45,449 bases of DNA from contig CAIKKJ010000023.1 in NCBI GenBank assembly GCA_903827955.1, forward strand, positions 1 to 45,449. Reading direction: 5' to 3'. Positions 42,920-45,449 of this stretch are shown here, piece after piece (the first letter of the stretch is position 1; each line of letters starts with the position of its first letter). Made by a program: the position numbers and the translations under genes. Source of the DNA: an uncultured Verrucomicrobia subdivision 3 bacterium. Its GTDB lineage: Bacteria > Verrucomicrobiota > Verrucomicrobiia > Limisphaerales > UBA11358. Under the pieces are notes generated by a model, which had not been told where the DNA came from, ran no database searches, and worked only from the letters and a program-made list of their open reading frames with translations.

Positions 42920-44836
42920 TTATGGAAATAACAGCCGATAATAAGCGTTCGGTAGGCTGGTAGAGTTGGTCTGGAAATTGACCACCCCGGAAGCGCCTGT
43001 GTTATTGGTCAGAATGGGCGTCCAGACCGATGTAGTCAGGTTGGTGTTGCGTTGCACGACGTAGGTCACATTGGTAAGCGTGGTTCCAGTCAACTGGATG
43101 TTGGCACCGGCAATGACCGATCCGATGGTGGGACGAACCCCGACGTTCAAAGCAGTGACGCTGCTCGTCACCGCGCCGGAGCCGTTGGTGATAACTACGG
43201 TGTAATTCCCGGTATTGCCAGTCGTAACCGAAGTTAGCGTGAGGTTACTCGTCGTTACCCCACCAAAGACACCGCTGTTGGCCAGGTTACCACTGCCGTT
43301 CCGCCACTGATATGCCAGTGGTGCCGTGCCGGTGGCGAACACCCCGATGGTGGAATTTTGTCCGGCAATCAAACTAAGGCCGGCGGGCGGTTGCGCGGTA
43401 ATGGACGGCGCAGTGCCGCCGCCCGCTACCGACAGGACCACCGGGGAACTGGTAACACTGCCCCAAAAGTTGGTGGCCACGGCAGTGTAAGTAGCGGCAT
43501 CAGCGCCAGTGACGCCGGTGAGCGACAGGCTGGCTACGAGAGAGTTGTTCGTATAGAGCGTGCCGGAGGATGGGTTCAACACCAGCGTGTTTGAGGCAAT
43601 CACCACGCCGTTCTTTAGCCAGAACACATTCGGCACGGCATTGGTCTGGTTCACGAAGTTGCCGTTGACGTCCAAACCGTAGCTGGCATCGAGCGTGCCA
43701 CGCACGTTGAGGTTGAAGGTCACGTTGTTCCCGGCGTTAATGTTGGTGGTGGCCGGAAGCTGGTTGGTGAAGGCCGGCAAAAACCCGAAGGAACAGTATG
43801 AATCATAATTTTGATTGACCACGATGCCGCCGCCCGCATTGGAGCTGCTCAAGGATACGGTATAGATACTACTTTGCGCCGGAATCACCTGGCTGGCGGT
43901 CAAAGACAGGGTGTTAGAGGTGCTGGCGGTCACACCGCCCTTTTGCCAAATATAATAGTTGGTGGTGGAGGTGGTATTATTAGTTAGCAAGCTGAACATG
44001 GTCAGAGCATTGGCAGCCGGGGCGTAATTAATATAATCTAGCGCGCTATAATTTGTGCCGCCAGTGATACAGACGGACAGATAACAGTTAGCTTTTGGCA
44101 ACAGGGCAAACGACTGACCGACGTTAGCCAAGTTGGAGGCGGTCAAGGTGTAGACACCCGCGTTGGTCAATTGGATATTGCTGAAACTGAGAACAGAATT
44201 TGTGGCCCCAGCAATAGGCTGGGCGTTCTGCCACCACTGATATTGTGGAATAGGATTGCCGCCGGCTCCGCCACTCAATTGCACGTCGGTGCCGACTTGC
44301 GCACAGGTATTCGGCGGTGCAGCACTGAGTGTCGGTGCGACCGTGCCGCCACCAGATGAACCAACGACCAGAGTAGTGGAACGCGTGTCGCTGTGACTGC
44401 CACTGCAACCGCTGCCGCTCCATACCTTGACCGAGAATAAGTAACTCGACGCATTGGTGGGTGTGCCTGAAACTGTTGCCTTGTTCCCCCCCCCATACAC
44501 GATAGTAAGACCATCCAGAAACGAGAACGCGCTTCCAATGCAGTTGTTGGAATAAGTCATCGAGTTGACTGAGCCGGCATGACCACCGGAATACGTAATG
44601 GTTCCGCTGTATAAGCTTCCCACTACGGCGTTGGCCGGTGAAATCGAAATGCTGGACGCCTGTGACACCGCGTCAAAGCCAATCAGGGCCACGGCGCCAA
44701 CGCCAATTTTCAGGACGATGGCCCAAGTTGATGGCGCAAGGCCTTGTTGCGCGGGTAAAATGGATCGCAGCAGCGGCGCAAGTTGCAACAGCGCCGCCAG
44801 CAAAACGGATAACATTTGGATGAGTCTGGTTTTCAT
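42920..44836 (-). CDS. Secreted Ig-like domain protein with cysteines and the shared C-terminal module
   Basis: The 638-residue protein begins MKTRLIQMLSVLLAALLQL and has two hydrophobic stretches (about 5-22 and 38-55). The second ends in DAVSQASS, so the long N-terminus may be an unusual signal sequence or anchor. A putative cadherin/Put_Ig-like domain follows (ISISPANAVVGSLYSGTITY). Several Ig-like domains come next (YQWWQNAQPIAGATNSVLSF; YQWRNGSGNLANSG), then the module ending YYRLLFP. It carries several Cys residues (in SNNCIGSAF, GSGCSGSH, PPNTCAQVG, KANCYLSVC, SYCSFG), more than the other surface proteins here. It lies 36 bp after the DsbD-like gene on the same strand. Function is unknown. 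Confidence 0.85.
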   Translation of the reverse strand: MKTRLIQMLSVLLAALLQLAPLLRSILPAQQGLAPSTWAIVLKIGVGAVALIGFDAVSQASSISISPANAVVGSLYSGTITYSGGHAGSVNSMTYSNNCIGSAFSFLDGLTIVYGGGNKATVSGTPTNASSYLFSVKVWSGSGCSGSHSDTRSTTLVVGSSGGGTVAPTLSAAPPNTCAQVGTDVQLSGGAGGNPIPQYQWWQNAQPIAGATNSVLSFSNIQLTNAGVYTLTASNLANVGQSFALLPKANCYLSVCITGGTNYSALDYINYAPAANALTMFSLLTNNTTSTTNYYIWQKGGVTASTSNTLSLTASQVIPAQSSIYTVSLSSSNAGGGIVVNQNYDSYCSFGFLPAFTNQLPATTNINAGNNVTFNLNVRGTLDASYGLDVNGNFVNQTNAVPNVFWLKNGVVIASNTLVLNPSSGTLYTNNSLVASLSLTGVTGADAATYTAVATNFWGSVTSSPVVLSVAGGGTAPSITAQPPAGLSLIAGQNSTIGVFATGTAPLAYQWRNGSGNLANSGVFGGVTTSNLTLTSVTTGNTGNYTVVITNGSGAVTSSVTALNVGVRPTIGSVIAGANIQLTGTTLTNVTYVVQRNTNLTTSVWTPILTNNTGASGVVNFQTNSTSLPNAYYRLLFP

Positions 44837-44872
44837 ATTGGTCAGGAGTTTTGGTTGGGGTCAGGGTTTAAT

Positions 44873-45449
44873 TCATTTGGCGGAAAGCACGAGATACGCT
44901 GGCAGGCCGACGATATTAAAATGATCCAGCAGCGCGCGCGCCGGTTCGGCATCCGGCTGCTCGGCAGCGTAACGAACGGCAACAAAATCTTTCAAACGAT
45001 TTTTAACTTCTTCGCGATTGAAAACCGTTTCGTCCATCGCGGAACAGTCCTTGCACCAGCTGGCGTGGAAATCTATGAACAACGGCTGGTTTTTATCCCG
45101 CGCCTGCCGGATGGCCAGCAGCAGTTCGCCATCAGATTCAACCGCCGCCGCTGGTGTGGCAGAACTTTTAGAGGCAAGCAGCTGCGTTGCCTGGTGTGCG
45201 TTCCAAGCCAGATGTGCGTAATAAACAGCAAAGCCGACGATGACCACGCCAAAGCAATGTTTAACACGCACCATCCATTTGCCCGGCTTGGGCATGAAGG
45301 AAAGTCCCGCCCCCGCAAACGGCCACGGCAGGGCCATGCCCACGCCCAAAAGAAACGGCAGCATCAGTCCGGCGGCATTTCCCTCGGCATAAAAATTTGT
45401 GGCGAGCAGCACCACGGAAATCACCACCGGCGCCACGCAGGCGCCCGCC
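44873..45449 (-). CDS. DsbD-like thiol:disulfide interchange protein (3' part, cut by right edge)
   Basis: The frame is open to the right edge, so the N-terminus lies outside. Visible first are the last membrane helices of a DsbD/CcdA-type domain (GACVAPVVISVVLLATNFYA with its conserved Cys, MLPFLLGVGMALPWPFAGAG, VIVGFAVYYAHLAW). A linker and a C-terminal thioredoxin domain follow: PLFIDFHASWCKDCSAMDET, with CxxC active site CKDC, then NIVGLPAYLVLS with its cis-Pro. DsbD passes electrons from cytoplasmic thioredoxin to the periplasm to reduce disulfides. The next gene downstream encodes a Cys-containing secreted protein, a possible client. Confidence 0.85.
   Translation of the reverse strand, partial: AGACVAPVVISVVLLATNFYAEGNAAGLMLPFLLGVGMALPWPFAGAGLSFMPKPGKWMVRVKHCFGVVIVGFAVYYAHLAWNAHQATQLLASKSSATPAAAVESDGELLLAIRQARDKNQPLFIDFHASWCKDCSAMDETVFNREEVKNRLKDFVAVRYAAEQPDAEPARALLDHFNIVGLPAYLVLSAK

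Overview
The window most resembles a chromosomal segment of a Verrucomicrobiota bacterium, probably of the Pedosphaera/Limisphaerales type. This is inferred from gene content: very large secreted proteins built from DUF11, cadherin-like, Ig-like and autotransporter-strand repeats; an ECF-type sigma factor next to a membrane Ser/Thr kinase; a DUF1080 protein; and starts with weak or no Shine-Dalgarno. No database search was run.

Layout. (1) 1-15.3 kb (-): one giant gene for a secreted repeat protein of about 5,000 residues, running off the left edge and broken twice. A one-base frame change at a six-base homopolymer separates the signal-peptide part from the repeats. A 23-bp tandem duplication near the left edge throws the C-terminal part out of frame. 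(2) 15.8-18.1 kb: zinc-ribbon protein, WYL regulator, a double-hairpin repeat and a DUF1080 lipoprotein. (3) 18.1-23.2 kb (-): a tightly overlapping run mlaE-mlaF-mlaD-PIN/TRAM protein-DUF2007-FAD oxidase, pairing a lipid transporter with unrelated genes. (4) 23.3-29.5 kb: inverted repeat, L-fucose isomerase with a clear terminator, a pseudopilin-like protein, recF, a permuted papain-like hydrolase, a pseudouridine synthase-methyltransferase fusion carrying a 7-bp repeat tract, and a tRNA-Ile2(CAU). (5) 29.6-30.0 kb: remnant of a tyrosine integrase. (6) 30.2-44.8 kb: a surface-protein locus. It holds a 2,291-residue secreted esterase with Ig, DNRLRE and lamin-tail domains, a convergent 920-residue autotransporter-strand protein, a sigma factor/kinase pair and a cysteine-bearing Ig protein. 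(7) Right edge: 3' part of a DsbD-like disulfide reductase.

How the genes may work together. The three large secreted proteins of region 6 share one C-terminal module ending in an aromatic-Arg-Leu-x-Phe-Pro pattern. Two of them also share a module of about 115 residues at roughly 80% identity. The sigma factor/kinase pair lies between them, so a signal-controlled extracellular programme (adhesion or polysaccharide use, with the esterase and perhaps fucose isomerase) is a reasonable but untested idea. This locus and the twice-broken giant gene are the parts most worth a second look.
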